Source: Alphaproteobacteria bacterium
GTDB taxonomy: Bacteria > Myxococcota_A > UBA796 > GCA-2862545
Direction: 5' to 3'
Length of the DNA stretch: 64,000 nt
Assembly: GCA_020632875.1 (NCBI GenBank)
Contig: JACKET010000012.1
Location: 76,001 to 140,000 of the forward strand
This document shows positions 1 to 9,291 of the stretch, piece by piece. Each line of letters opens with the position of its first letter. Within the stretch, counting starts at the first letter, position 1. The translations under genes were made by a program, and so were the position numbers. The notes beneath the pieces are model-generated. The model was not told where the DNA came from and made no database searches. It was given only the letters and a program-made list of their open reading frames with translations.

Positions 1-1399
<1,399 letters not shown>

Positions 1400-1542
1400 C
1401 TGGACTCGGTGTGGGCGGCGTTTCAGCATCCCGCAAAGCGGGTCGGCTGTCCACTGTGACATTCCCGAGGCGCGACGATGGCGCGACTGCGCGCGCGATC
1501 CGCTTGCAGACCCTCCGCAGACTCGGAGTAGAGTACGGGCTC

Positions 1543-2361
1543 ATGGCAGTTCTCGTCCGGTTCTGGGGGGTCCGCGGATCCGTCGCCTGTCCTGGCGATC
1601 GGTGCGCGCGGTACGGTGGCAACACGTCGTGCGTCGAGATCCGCGTGGGCGACCGGCTGTTCATCTTCGACGCCGGCACCGGGCTCCGCGAGCTGGGCCT
1701 GTCCCTCGGGATGGAGGTGCCGATCGACGCCGATCTGTTCCTCACGCACACCCACATGGATCACATCGCGGGCATCCCGTTCTTCGACCCGTTCTTCGGC
1801 GCGCAGAACCGGTTCCGGCTGTTCAGCGGCCATCTCGCGGGCAACAACCTGCACAACGTGCTCCGCACGTTCATGGCCGCGCCGCTGTTCCCGGTGCCTC
1901 CCGAGGTCTTCAGCGCCACCATCGAGTGGAACGACTTCCAGGCGGGCGACGTGCTCCACCCGCGCGACGGCGTGGTCATCCGCACCGCGCCGCTCAACCA
2001 TCCCAACGGCGCCACCGGGTACCGGCTCGAGGCCGAGGGCAAGGCGATCTGCTACGTCACCGACACCGAGCACGTGCCTGGCCAGATCGACGCGAACGTC
2101 GTCGAGCTCGTCCGCGACGCCGACTTCATGATCTACGACAGCACGTACAGCGACGCCGAATACCCCGACCACGTCGGGTGGGGGCACTCCACGTGGGAGC
2201 AGGGCGTCCGCGTCGCGGATGCCGCCAACGTGAAGCGGTTCGTGATCTTCCACCACGACCCCAGCCACGACGACGCGTTCATGGACAAGATCGCCAGCCG
2301 CGCGGCCACCATGCGCCCCGGCACCATCGTCGCGCGCGAGGGCGATACGTACGAGCTCTGA
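1543..2361 (+). CDS. MBL-fold metallo-hydrolase
   Basis: A 272-residue metallo-beta-lactamase-fold hydrolase. The metal motif HTHMDH (HxHxDH) is at about residues 68-73, with later metal-ligand candidates in NHPNGATG, VTDTEH and FHHDPSHDD. The N-terminus RFWGVRGSVACPG with RYGGNTSCVE is typical of the family that includes cyclic-nucleotide phosphodiesterase-like and PhnP-like enzymes. The frame is open upstream to 1372, but the ATG at 1543 begins exactly at the conserved N-terminus, so it was chosen. The gene stands alone, divergent from a kinase. The substrate cannot be told from sequence; a phosphodiester is the natural guess. Confidence 0.88.
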   Translation: MAVLVRFWGVRGSVACPGDRCARYGGNTSCVEIRVGDRLFIFDAGTGLRELGLSLGMEVPIDADLFLTHTHMDHIAGIPFFDPFFGAQNRFRLFSGHLAGNNLHNVLRTFMAAPLFPVPPEVFSATIEWNDFQAGDVLHPRDGVVIRTAPLNHPNGATGYRLEAEGKAICYVTDTEHVPGQIDANVVELVRDADFMIYDSTYSDAEYPDHVGWGHSTWEQGVRVADAANVKRFVIFHHDPSHDDAFMDKIASRAATMRPGTIVAREGDTYEL

Positions 2362-2500
2362 GCCCGGCCGGGAGCCCGGCCTTCGGCCTGCGAGCCCGGC
2401 CTTCGGCCTGCGAGCCCGGCCATGGAGCCCGGCCTTCGGCCATGGAGCCCGGCCTTCGGCCTGCGAGCCCGGCTCTCGGCCGCTGGCCTCGTGCCTGCGA
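2362..2500. repeat. 20-bp tandem repeats after the MBL gene
   Basis: Starting at the stop codon of the MBL hydrolase there are several imperfect copies of a unit close to GAGCCCGGCCTTCGGCCTGC. Each unit contains a short inverted GGCC-type stem. No plausible gene is present; long open frames here are only a result of the GC-rich repeats. Confidence 0.75.
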
Positions 2501-2566
2501 GCCCGCGCGCTTCGCTCGCTGCGAGAGAGGTGGCGCCCGGCGTGTCGGAGGCAACGGGGCGGGAAC

Positions 2567-2726
2567 GCATCCTCGGCGAAGGCATCGGGGGTTCAACGCA
2601 TCCTGGATGGGGCGGCGGCCGCGAAATGGATGCGTTCGGGGTCCGATGCCTCCTGTGCCGGGGCGCTTCGGGCCGGAATTTGCTCGGATGGATGCGTTGA
2701 ACCCCCGATGCTTCGGCGGAGGATGC
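2567..2726. repeat. Inverted repeat with about 37-bp arms
   Basis: The core arms at 2582-2603 and 2690-2711 are perfect 22-bp reverse complements. Similarity continues outward, with small mismatches, to 2567 and 2726. The spacer is about 86 bp. A further partial copy of the arm follows at about 2726-2750. It could form a long hairpin in RNA or be a remnant of a small non-autonomous element. There is no coding signal. Confidence 0.75.
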
Positions 2727-2780
2727 GTTCGAACCCCGATGCCTCGGCGTAGCAGGCGCTCCTCGAGCGACCTCGTGCTC

Positions 2781-2870
2781 GACCTCGACCTCGACCTCGA
2801 CCTCGACCTCGACCTCGACCTCGACCTCGACCTCGACCTCGACCTCGACCTCGACCTCGACCTCGACCTC
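2781..2870. repeat. Hexanucleotide microsatellite (GACCTC)x15
   Basis: Ninety bases consist of 15 perfect copies of GACCTC (GAGGTC on the other strand). Every frame through it is open and gives dipeptide repeats (LD, EV, RG), which explains the overlapping open frames; none has a credible start or ribosome binding site. It lies in the gap between convergent genes. Confidence 0.9.
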
Positions 2871-2880
2871 GCGCTTTGTT

Positions 2881-3560
2881 CGCCTCTCCCGACCCGCCCC
2901 GCCGGTCCGAACAGGCACGTCCGCAGGGTCCGGCTTCCCCCCGCCCCGCCACGACGCCCGAACCCCGGGGAAGCCGGATCCTGGGACTGCCGGGTCTGCG
3001 AACCGCAAGGCCGCCATAGGCGAGCCGCGCAGCGCGCTTGCGCGCGAAGCAAAGGGTAGACCGGACGCTCACACCCGCCATCCCCGTCCTCCACGACGAG
3101 CCGGGATCCCGCGGCCGACTCCCGCGAAACCGCCCTCTCCCCGACCGCCCCGCCCATCCGAACAGGCACGTCCGCAGGGTCCGGCTTCCCCCCGCCCCAC
3201 CACGACGCCCGAACTCCCCGGGAAGCCGGATCCTGGGACTGCCGGGTCTACGAACCGCAAGGCCGCCATAGGCGAGCCGCGCAGCGCGCGCAGCGCGCGA
3301 AGTAAAGGGTAGACCGGACGCTCACACCCGCCATCCCCGTCCTCCACGACGACTCGGAATCCCGCGGCCGACCCCCGCGAATCCGCCCTCTCCCGACCGC
3401 CCCGCCGGTCCGAACAGGCACGTCCGCAGGGTCCGGCTTCCCTCCGCGTTGCCACGACGCCCGAACCCCCGGGGAAGACGGATCCTGGGACTGCCGGGTC
3501 TGCGAACCGCAAGGCCGCCATAGGCGAGCCGCGCAGCGCGCTTGCGCGCGAAGCAAAGGG
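2881..3560. repeat. Tandem repeat, about 251-bp unit, about 2.7 copies
   Basis: The marker string ACAGGCACGTCCGCAGGGTC starts at 2911, 3162 and 3414, a spacing of 251-252 bp. Copies run about 2881-3130, 3131-3382 and 3383-3560; the third stops just before the stop codon of the TPR gene. Copies differ by scattered substitutions and small indels. The unit length is not a multiple of three and no frame is conserved across copies, so it is unlikely to be coding. Its 3' part holds GC-rich inverted segments (CGAGCCGCGCAGCGCGC). Confidence 0.85.
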
Positions 3561-3568
3561 TGGGCGGG

Positions 3569-4333
3569 CTACCAGCGCCCGGAGAGCTCGACCCGATTCA
3601 AGCCGACGGTGAGGTTGGCTTTGCCGCCGCTGGTGGCGAGCAGCACGACGCCGGTGCCCGCCGCGAGGGTGCCGACGGCGAAGCCCACGTCGGCGAGAAC
3701 GGCGGTGGTGCGGTGGCGCTTGAGGGCAGTCTCGGCGTCGGAGGAGCAGTACAGCGACTCGCCGGACTCGACGCACGACGCGAGCGCGGTCTTCTTCGCG
3801 CTGGACGACATCAGGCCCAGCGTGCCGCCCGCGCCGAGTGCCACGACGCCGCCGCCCATCAGGGCGATGGCCGCGACCGGGGCGCCGCCGCCGCTCTTCG
3901 TCTTCGGCGGCTTGTCGGGCTTCGGGACGGGCGTGGGGTCGGGCACGACCGGATCGGGCTTCGGCTGCGGCTCGGGCGTCTCGTCGAGCTTCGCCTCGAG
4001 CATCCGGATGCGGCGCTCGATCTGGTCGCGCTCGTCGGCCTTCGCGTAGACCTTGTACCGGAACAGCTGGTCGAGGGCCTTCTGGATGTCGCCCATCCGC
4101 TCGTAGGCATTCGCGATGTTGAACAGGATCTTCGGCCGGTCGGACAGCCGGTAGGCCTCCTCCCACGCGAGCACGGCCTCCTGGTAGCGGCCCTCGTTGT
4201 AGAGGTCTGCGCCGTTCTGGTACAGCTCCTTCGCGCGGGCGTCGCCCTCGTCTTCCTGGGCGTACGCCACGCCGGTGGGCGCCAGCGCGAGGGCGGGCAT
4301 CGAGATCGCCAGGGCGACCAGCCACTTGTGCAT
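3569..4333 (-). CDS. Secreted or membrane-anchored TPR protein
   Basis: A 254-residue protein with a signal peptide (MHKWLVALAISMPALALA, cleavage near AYA). TPR-like helices follow at about residues 30-100 (AKELYQNGADLYNEGRYQEA; KILFNIANAYERMGDIQKAL), then a Pro/Lys linker and two hydrophobic segments rich in Gly and Ala. Proteins of this layout are common in myxobacteria and probably act as envelope scaffolds. The ATG at 4333 was chosen over an in-frame GTG at 4351 because GGGAGGA overlaps the GTG and sits at a good distance before the ATG. It lies 5 bp after the out-of-frame end of the upstream kinase, so the two probably form an operon. Confidence 0.82.
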   Translation of the reverse strand: MHKWLVALAISMPALALAPTGVAYAQEDEGDARAKELYQNGADLYNEGRYQEAVLAWEEAYRLSDRPKILFNIANAYERMGDIQKALDQLFRYKVYAKADERDQIERRIRMLEAKLDETPEPQPKPDPVVPDPTPVPKPDKPPKTKSGGGAPVAAIALMGGGVVALGAGGTLGLMSSSAKKTALASCVESGESLYCSSDAETALKRHRTTAVLADVGFAVGTLAAGTGVVLLATSGGKANLTVGLNRVELSGRW

Positions 4334-4338
4334 CCGGA

Positions 4339-4508
4339 TCAGTCCTCCCACGGATCCTCGAGATCTGTACCACCGACCTCCCAGTCGTCGGGGGCCGGCT
4401 TCGGCACCGGGGCCGGCTGGACGGGCTCGGGAGCGGGTACGGGCGCCGCGACGGGCGCGGGCGCAGGTGCAGGTGCGGGGGCCGGCGCGACGGGGCCGGG
4501 CTTCGGGG
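4339..4508 (-). other. Out-of-frame C-terminal extension of the kinase at 4509-5864
   Basis: In the frame reached by a -1 shift upstream of the annotated stop, the sequence stays open as a Pro/Ala-rich tail and ends with DDWEVGGTDLEDPWED and a TGA at 4341-4339. That stop is 5 bp before the TPR start codon and the last codons contain its ribosome binding site. This looks like the original kinase C-terminus, separated by loss of one base (or by a slippage event) somewhere at about 4511-4560. Confidence 0.55.
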
Positions 4509-5864
4509 TCAGGCGCGGCGTGGGCCGCGGGTCGGGCGCGGCGCGGGGTCGGGTGCGACGGGCTCGGGCGCCGCCACGGGCTCAGGCTCGACGGGCGCGG
4601 GCACCGGGGCCGCCACGGGTGCCGGAGCGGGCGCGGGCGGCAGCTGGACCGCGGGCTCGATGTCGGCGCGGGTGCCGCGGGTGCTCATGATCAGCGTCGT
4701 GAGCACGATGCCCGTGAGCAGGCCGAGGAAGACGAGACCGATGATGCCCACCGTCGGCAGGCCCATCAGCAGGGCGATCCAGGGGACGCGGGTTCGGGTC
4801 GTGGTGGGCTCCGTCTGACGCGCGAGGGTGGGCTGGGTCATCGAGCGGTGCCCCGTCATCGAGGCATGGCTGCGCGGGAAGCTGCCCACGGCGTTCTCGA
4901 TGCTCGTCGGCAGCACGAGGTGGCCGTTGGTGATCGACATGTCGATCTTGTTGAAGCGCCCCGTGACCTCGAGCGCGCAGGCCTGCAGCGCGCGCACCAG
5001 CTCGCCCGCCGTGGAGAACCGGCCCTCGGGATCCTTCGAGAGGCACGTCATCGTGACCCACTCGAGGTTCGGCGGGATCGCGGCGCCCGGGTTGATCTGC
5101 GCGAACGTCGGCGGCGGCGCGTTCAGGTGGCGGTGGATGACGGCCGCCAGGCTCTCCTGGCGGAACGGCTTGCGGCCCGTGAGCATCACGTAGAGCATCA
5201 CGCCGAGGCTGTAGATGTCGGACCGGGGCGTGAGATCCTGCTGCAGGATCTGCTCGGGCGACATGTAGGACGGGCTGCCCACGATCATGCCGGTCTCGGT
5301 GGCCGTGGGCCCGTCGATGCTGCTGTCGACGTCCTTCACGAGCCCGAAGTCGAGCACCTTCACGTACTCCTTCCCGTCGGCGTGGCGCGTGAGGATGATG
5401 TTGCTCGGCTTGAGATCGCGGTGGATGAGGCCCAGCGAGTGCGCCTCGGAGAGCGACGCGCAGATCTGGGTCATCAGGTCGATGACGCGCAGCGGGTCCA
5501 TCGGGACGCCGGGGGTGAGGGCGTCGCGGAGCGTCTCGCCCTCGAGGAGCTCCATCGCGATGTAGTAGATGTCGTCTTTCGTCTGGCCGTAGTCGTGGAT
5601 GCGGACGGTGTTCGGGTGCTTCAGCCGGGCGCAGATGCTGGCCTCGCGGAAGAAGCGCTGACGGAAGGTGTCGGCGGCGGCGTCGCGCGGATCCAGCGTG
5701 AGGATCTTGATCGCCACCGTGCGCCCCAGGGGCTCCTGCACGGCGCGATAGACCTTCCCCATGCCGCCCGCGGCGATCTTCTCGACGATGCGGTAGCGCC
5801 CGTCCAGGACCCGCCCGAGGAGCGAATCATCCGTGCTGGACGGGGTGGCCGTCGATTGCGCCAT
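4509..5864 (-). CDS. Membrane Ser/Thr protein kinase, probably frameshifted near its C-terminus
   Basis: A 451-residue kinase as read. The domain at about residues 20-290 has IAAGGMGKV, ATP lysine in VAIK, HRDLKPSN and DFGLVK, with GSPSYMSPEQ in the activation segment. One membrane span lies at about residues 358-391, followed by Pro/Ala-rich sequence. The frame ends abruptly at TGA 4511-4509 with a tail (RPTRGPRRA) unlike its relatives, while another frame continues to a natural-looking end at 4339. It is divergent from the lipoprotein gene at 5937 across 72 bp that contains the palindrome ATGGTACCAT (5901-5910). The kinase domain is intact, so activity is expected either way. Confidence 0.88.
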   Translation of the reverse strand: MAQSTATPSSTDDSLLGRVLDGRYRIVEKIAAGGMGKVYRAVQEPLGRTVAIKILTLDPRDAAADTFRQRFFREASICARLKHPNTVRIHDYGQTKDDIYYIAMELLEGETLRDALTPGVPMDPLRVIDLMTQICASLSEAHSLGLIHRDLKPSNIILTRHADGKEYVKVLDFGLVKDVDSSIDGPTATETGMIVGSPSYMSPEQILQQDLTPRSDIYSLGVMLYVMLTGRKPFRQESLAAVIHRHLNAPPPTFAQINPGAAIPPNLEWVTMTCLSKDPEGRFSTAGELVRALQACALEVTGRFNKIDMSITNGHLVLPTSIENAVGSFPRSHASMTGHRSMTQPTLARQTEPTTTRTRVPWIALLMGLPTVGIIGLVFLGLLTGIVLTTLIMSTRGTRADIEPAVQLPPAPAPAPVAAPVPAPVEPEPVAAPEPVAPDPAPRPTRGPRRA

Positions 5865-5900
5865 CCGAAGGTCGGTCCTGGAGCGGGAGGTACGGACTCC

Positions 5901-5910
5901 ATGGTACCAT
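5901..5910. promoter_or_regulatory. 10-bp palindrome in divergent promoter region
   Basis: ATGGTACCAT is a perfect palindrome about midway between the kinase start (5864, minus) and the substrate-binding lipoprotein start (5937, plus). The position suits a shared operator. An 8-base match, ATGGTACC, recurs at 51446-51453 in another divergent kinase promoter gap. Length alone does not rule out chance. Confidence 0.25.
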
Positions 5911-5936
5911 TCCGGCGATCGAAACGGAGGGCGCAC

Positions 5937-7391
5937 GTGATCATGCGCTTCGGGGCCCTCGGCCTCCTGCTCGCGGGTTGCACGCCTCAAATCCTTCCCG
6001 TCACGGAGTGCACGACGAACGTCGAGTGCCGTGATGTCATGGGCTACGGGTCGGCGTGCGACCTGGATTCCGGTCTCTGCCGCACCGTCGACATGCATCC
6101 GCGGTGCGACGCGACCTACCCAGAAGACCTGACCTTCCCGGTGAAGCGCGACGAGAACTACCTCATCGCCAGCCTGTTCGGCCGGTCCGACGCGCACATC
6201 GCGCGCTACCGCGGCGCCGAGCTCGCCGTGAAGCACGCGAACCAGAACCAGGGCGTCGACGGCCACGACTTCGGCATCATCCACTGCAACTACGACGTGG
6301 ATGCGTCGATCGACGACCTCGACTCGACGGGTGCGGTCGAAGAGATCTCGACCTGGCTTTCGGACGACGTGGGCATCCCGGCGATCATCGGACCGGCGGC
6401 CTCGTCGCTCACGGGCGCGGTCTACAACAAGGTCGCCGAAGAGTACGACACGCTCGTCGTCTCGCCGTCCGCGACGGCCACGACGCTCATCGACATCGAC
6501 GGCACCGTGTCGACCGACGCCGAGCCCGGCCTGTTCTGGCGCACCGCGCCCCCCGATGGCGGGCAGGCCATCGCCATCGTGGCCGACATGCGCAACGAGT
6601 ACGATCCGCTCGGCGAGACCGTGTTCCGCACCGGCCCCACGTCGGCGCTCGCGATCCTCTACCAGGAGGGTGCGTACGGCGAGGGCCTCGCGTTCGCGGT
6701 CGGCGACCTGCTCAATGCGGCCGGTGGCGACGCCTCGCTGTTCATCTTCTCGACCGACACGCTCGGCGCACAGGTGGCGGCCGTGGCGAACAGCGGCGAC
6801 GGCCCGTTCGACGAGGTCCTCGTCATCAGCTCCGACGCGTCCGACTACAACGGGTTCCTCGCGGCGGCCAACGCCAATGCCGCGTTCGCGACCCTCCCGA
6901 TCTTCATGAGCGACGGCGGGCGCACGTCCGACATCTTCCCGGCGGTCGGCGCGCTCGGTCCCAACATCCGCGGCTCCGTGCCGGCCCTGCCCGAGGGCAT
7001 CGTGTTCGACGGCTTCGACGCGTCCTACGCGGTCGAGTACGGCGAGAGCAGCAACCTCCACTCCTTCGTCCCGCACACCTACGACGCCGCGTCGCTCGTC
7101 ATCTACGCGCACGCCTGGGCGGTCTACAACGAAGAGGGCACCCGCGGCGTCCACCTCGCGCGCGGCTTCCGCAAGCTCTCCACCGGCCCCGACATCGCCA
7201 TCTCGGCGCCCGCGATCACCGAGGTCATCGCGCAGTTCCGCCAGGGCAACAGCATCGACATCGAAGGCACCAGCGGCCTGCTCGACTACAACCTCACGAC
7301 GGGCGAGCTGCCCTCGACCATCGAGGTCTGGTCGATCGCCGGCACCGGCACGGGCCAGACGTTCGAGCAGGAGTACATCTTCGTCGAGTAG
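5937..7391 (+). CDS. Substrate-binding lipoprotein, periplasmic-binding-protein type 1 fold
   Basis: A 484-residue lipoprotein with signal peptide and lipobox LLLAGC. A short Cys-containing segment follows (CTTNVECRD, GSACDLDSGLC). The remainder resembles the ABC-type branched-chain amino-acid binding family: ASLFGRSDAHIARYRGAELA, a central IPAIIGPAASS and a late DAASLVIYA. No ABC permease or ATPase gene is near, so it may act as a sensor or surface binding protein. GTG 5937 lies 6 bp after GGAGG; the in-frame ATG at 5943 is the alternative. It converges on the kinase at 7395 with only 3 bp between stop codons. The ligand is unknown. Confidence 0.85.
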   Translation: MIMRFGALGLLLAGCTPQILPVTECTTNVECRDVMGYGSACDLDSGLCRTVDMHPRCDATYPEDLTFPVKRDENYLIASLFGRSDAHIARYRGAELAVKHANQNQGVDGHDFGIIHCNYDVDASIDDLDSTGAVEEISTWLSDDVGIPAIIGPAASSLTGAVYNKVAEEYDTLVVSPSATATTLIDIDGTVSTDAEPGLFWRTAPPDGGQAIAIVADMRNEYDPLGETVFRTGPTSALAILYQEGAYGEGLAFAVGDLLNAAGGDASLFIFSTDTLGAQVAAVANSGDGPFDEVLVISSDASDYNGFLAAANANAAFATLPIFMSDGGRTSDIFPAVGALGPNIRGSVPALPEGIVFDGFDASYAVEYGESSNLHSFVPHTYDAASLVIYAHAWAVYNEEGTRGVHLARGFRKLSTGPDIAISAPAITEVIAQFRQGNSIDIEGTSGLLDYNLTTGELPSTIEVWSIAGTGTGQTFEQEYIFVE

Positions 7392-7394
7392 CGG

Positions 7395-8246
7395 CTACCA
7401 GAGGGTGCCGACGAGGCCACCCTCGGGCACGGCCTCGAGCTGCTTCGCCATCGACCGCGCGTGGCTGAAGCGCTCGCCGGGGGCGACCTGCAGCGCCTTG
7501 TCGACGATGGCTTCGAGGTGGCGGCTCACGTCGGCGTTGAGCTCGCGCACCGGCGTGTAGGTGCCCGCGAGGATGTTCTGCTGCACGATGTACTCGGAGG
7601 CCCCGTCGAACGCGAGGCGGCCCGTGAGCATCTCGTACAGCACGGCGCCGAGGCTGAAGATGTCGCTGCGGGCGTCGACCCGCCGGGCGCCCTTCACCTG
7701 CTCGGGGCTCATGTACGCGGGCGTACCCATCGCCACGGCCGTGCGCGTCTTCTCCTTCATGTGGACCTTGGCGATGCCGAAGTCCATCAGGCGGATCTGC
7801 GTGCCCTGCCCCGTGACCTCTTCGAGGAAGATGTTCCCGGGCTTCACGTCGCGGTGCACGACGCCGCGGGTGTGGATGTAGGACAGCGCCGCCGTCATCT
7901 GGTGGCACAGCCGCACCGCGCGCGACGGCTCGATGCGGTGGCGGGAGAGGCGCCGCTCGAGGGTCTCGCCCTCGAGGTAGTCCATGATCAGCCCCGCGAT
8001 GCCGGGCTCGCTGACGATGTCGGTCACGCGCACCAGGAACGGGTGGCGGAACCGGGCCTGCAGCTTCGCCTCTTCGAGGAAGCGATCGAGGAACTGCGTC
8101 TCGCGGAGCAGGTGGGGGAGCAGGACCTTCAGCGCGTGCGTGGACTCGAGGACCACGTGCCGGACGCGGTAGACCATGGCCATCCCGCCGATTCCGAGCT
8201 CCTGCTCGACAACGTAGTTTCCGACTGTTTGACCGACTTCGAGCAC
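7395..8246 (-). CDS. Soluble Ser/Thr protein kinase (kinase domain only)
   Basis: A 283-residue kinase with no membrane span or tail, unlike most kinases in this window. The glycine loop reads GIGGMAMV, with Ala where many kinases have Gly. The ATP lysine is in HALKV, with HRDVKPGN and MDFGIAK, then GTPAYMSPEQ. The GTG start is 6 bp after the stop of the LysM lipoprotein gene, so the two are cotranscribed and this kinase may act on, or be controlled by, that envelope protein. The kinase call is firm; the target is inferred from position only. Confidence 0.9.
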   Translation of the reverse strand: MLEVGQTVGNYVVEQELGIGGMAMVYRVRHVVLESTHALKVLLPHLLRETQFLDRFLEEAKLQARFRHPFLVRVTDIVSEPGIAGLIMDYLEGETLERRLSRHRIEPSRAVRLCHQMTAALSYIHTRGVVHRDVKPGNIFLEEVTGQGTQIRLMDFGIAKVHMKEKTRTAVAMGTPAYMSPEQVKGARRVDARSDIFSLGAVLYEMLTGRLAFDGASEYIVQQNILAGTYTPVRELNADVSRHLEAIVDKALQVAPGERFSHARSMAKQLEAVPEGGLVGTLW

Positions 8247-8252
8247 CGGGCC

Positions 8253-9287
8253 TCAGAAGTTGTAGTTGATGGGGTACTGGAACGACTGGCCGTCGGGGAT
8301 ATCGTGTGCCGGGAAGGAAGTATAGGACAGCACCTTCTCGATGCAGGCGGTGATCGGGGAGGGCACCCCGCCGCTGCTGATCGTGTAGGCGTTCTTCACG
8401 CGGCCGTCGCAGCCGACCTTGAGCTCGACGATCACCGTGAACTTGCCCTTGGTGCCGGACGGCATGCAGCGGCGCGTCGTGCCGAGGGTGCGTGAGAGGC
8501 TGGACTTGATCTCGGCGCTCGACAGGCCGTCGCCGCCGTACATCCCGTCTTCGCCGACGGCCTTCGCGGTCTGTGCCTTGCAGCGCTTGGCGGCGGGCAT
8601 CGTGAGGCGCGGCGTCGACACGGGCGTGCTCGGGAACTGCGGCCCGTTCGTGATCTTGGTGACGCGCCGATCCATGTCGCCCGACCGCTCGGCGGTCGCA
8701 TTGCGCATGTCGCCCGTGGTGCGTGAGGTCTCGATGCCCCCGGCGCGCCGGTTCTCGAGGCCCGCGACGGCGTCGGCCAGCCCATCGTCGAGCTCGCCGT
8801 CGACCTGGGACCCGAAGATGCCGCTGCCCGTGACGCTGCGCGGGCGCTCGTCGTCGTCGGGATCGTCGGCGCCGGCGGGCAGGTCACGCGACTTCGGCGC
8901 GACGCGGCTGCGCGACGTGCGGCTGCCCCCCGACGTGCGGGAGTCGCCGAGGCGCCGGCGCCGGTTCGCCCCGTCGTCGGTCGCCGCGAACATCGTGGCG
9001 TCGGGCAGCTCTTCGTCGGGCACCTCCCACACGAGGAGATCCTGACCCGGCTCGATCACCTCGCTGTCGAGGCCGTTCCATGCGACGAGGTCGTCGGCGC
9101 TGACGCCGTAGCGCTCGGCGATCGCCGAGAGGCTGTCGCCCTTCTCGACCGTGTAGTGCGTGGGCTCGCGGAAATGGATGACCTCGCGCGCGCGTTCGGC
9201 CGTGGGGTCGGAACAACCGAACCCAGCCACCAGCACCAGCACGGGCCCCCACCGAGCCAATCCGTCCGCGCTCCCCACAATCCCCAC
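8253..9287 (-). CDS. LysM-domain lipoprotein with AgmX/TonB-like C-terminal domain
   Basis: A 344-residue protein. The hydrophobic N-terminus ends in VAGFGC, a weak lipobox. A LysM domain follows at about residues 42-90 (HYTVEKGDSLSAIAERYGV, LVAWNGLD), which usually binds peptidoglycan. After a low-complexity, charged middle part, the C-terminal 90 residues (FTVIVELKVGCDGRVKNAY, then a CIEKVLSYTSFP segment) resemble the AgmX/PglI or TonB-type domain of myxobacterial gliding and energy-transducing proteins. The GTG start is 4 bp after the TAG of the upstream membrane gene. The LysM call is strong; the C-terminal assignment is tentative. Confidence 0.78.
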   Translation of the reverse strand: MGIVGSADGLARWGPVLVLVAGFGCSDPTAERAREVIHFREPTHYTVEKGDSLSAIAERYGVSADDLVAWNGLDSEVIEPGQDLLVWEVPDEELPDATMFAATDDGANRRRRLGDSRTSGGSRTSRSRVAPKSRDLPAGADDPDDDERPRSVTGSGIFGSQVDGELDDGLADAVAGLENRRAGGIETSRTTGDMRNATAERSGDMDRRVTKITNGPQFPSTPVSTPRLTMPAAKRCKAQTAKAVGEDGMYGGDGLSSAEIKSSLSRTLGTTRRCMPSGTKGKFTVIVELKVGCDGRVKNAYTISSGGVPSPITACIEKVLSYTSFPAHDIPDGQSFQYPINYNF

Positions 9288-9291
9288 CAGT

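Noticed and set aside
1543..2361. Reading the MBL protein as a nuclease partner of the DNA ligase
   Set aside because: It lacks the beta-CASP motifs of DNA or RNA nucleases and lies 14 kb away.
2602..3059. Open frames with LD, EV or RG dipeptide repeats through the hexanucleotide run
   Set aside because: All frames are open because of the repeat; there is no start context and no family match.
4275..5936. Upstream extension of the substrate-binding lipoprotein frame back to 4275
   Set aside because: The upstream part is antisense to a clear kinase and consists of Arg/Gly-rich filler; the signal peptide and ribosome binding site place the start at 5937.
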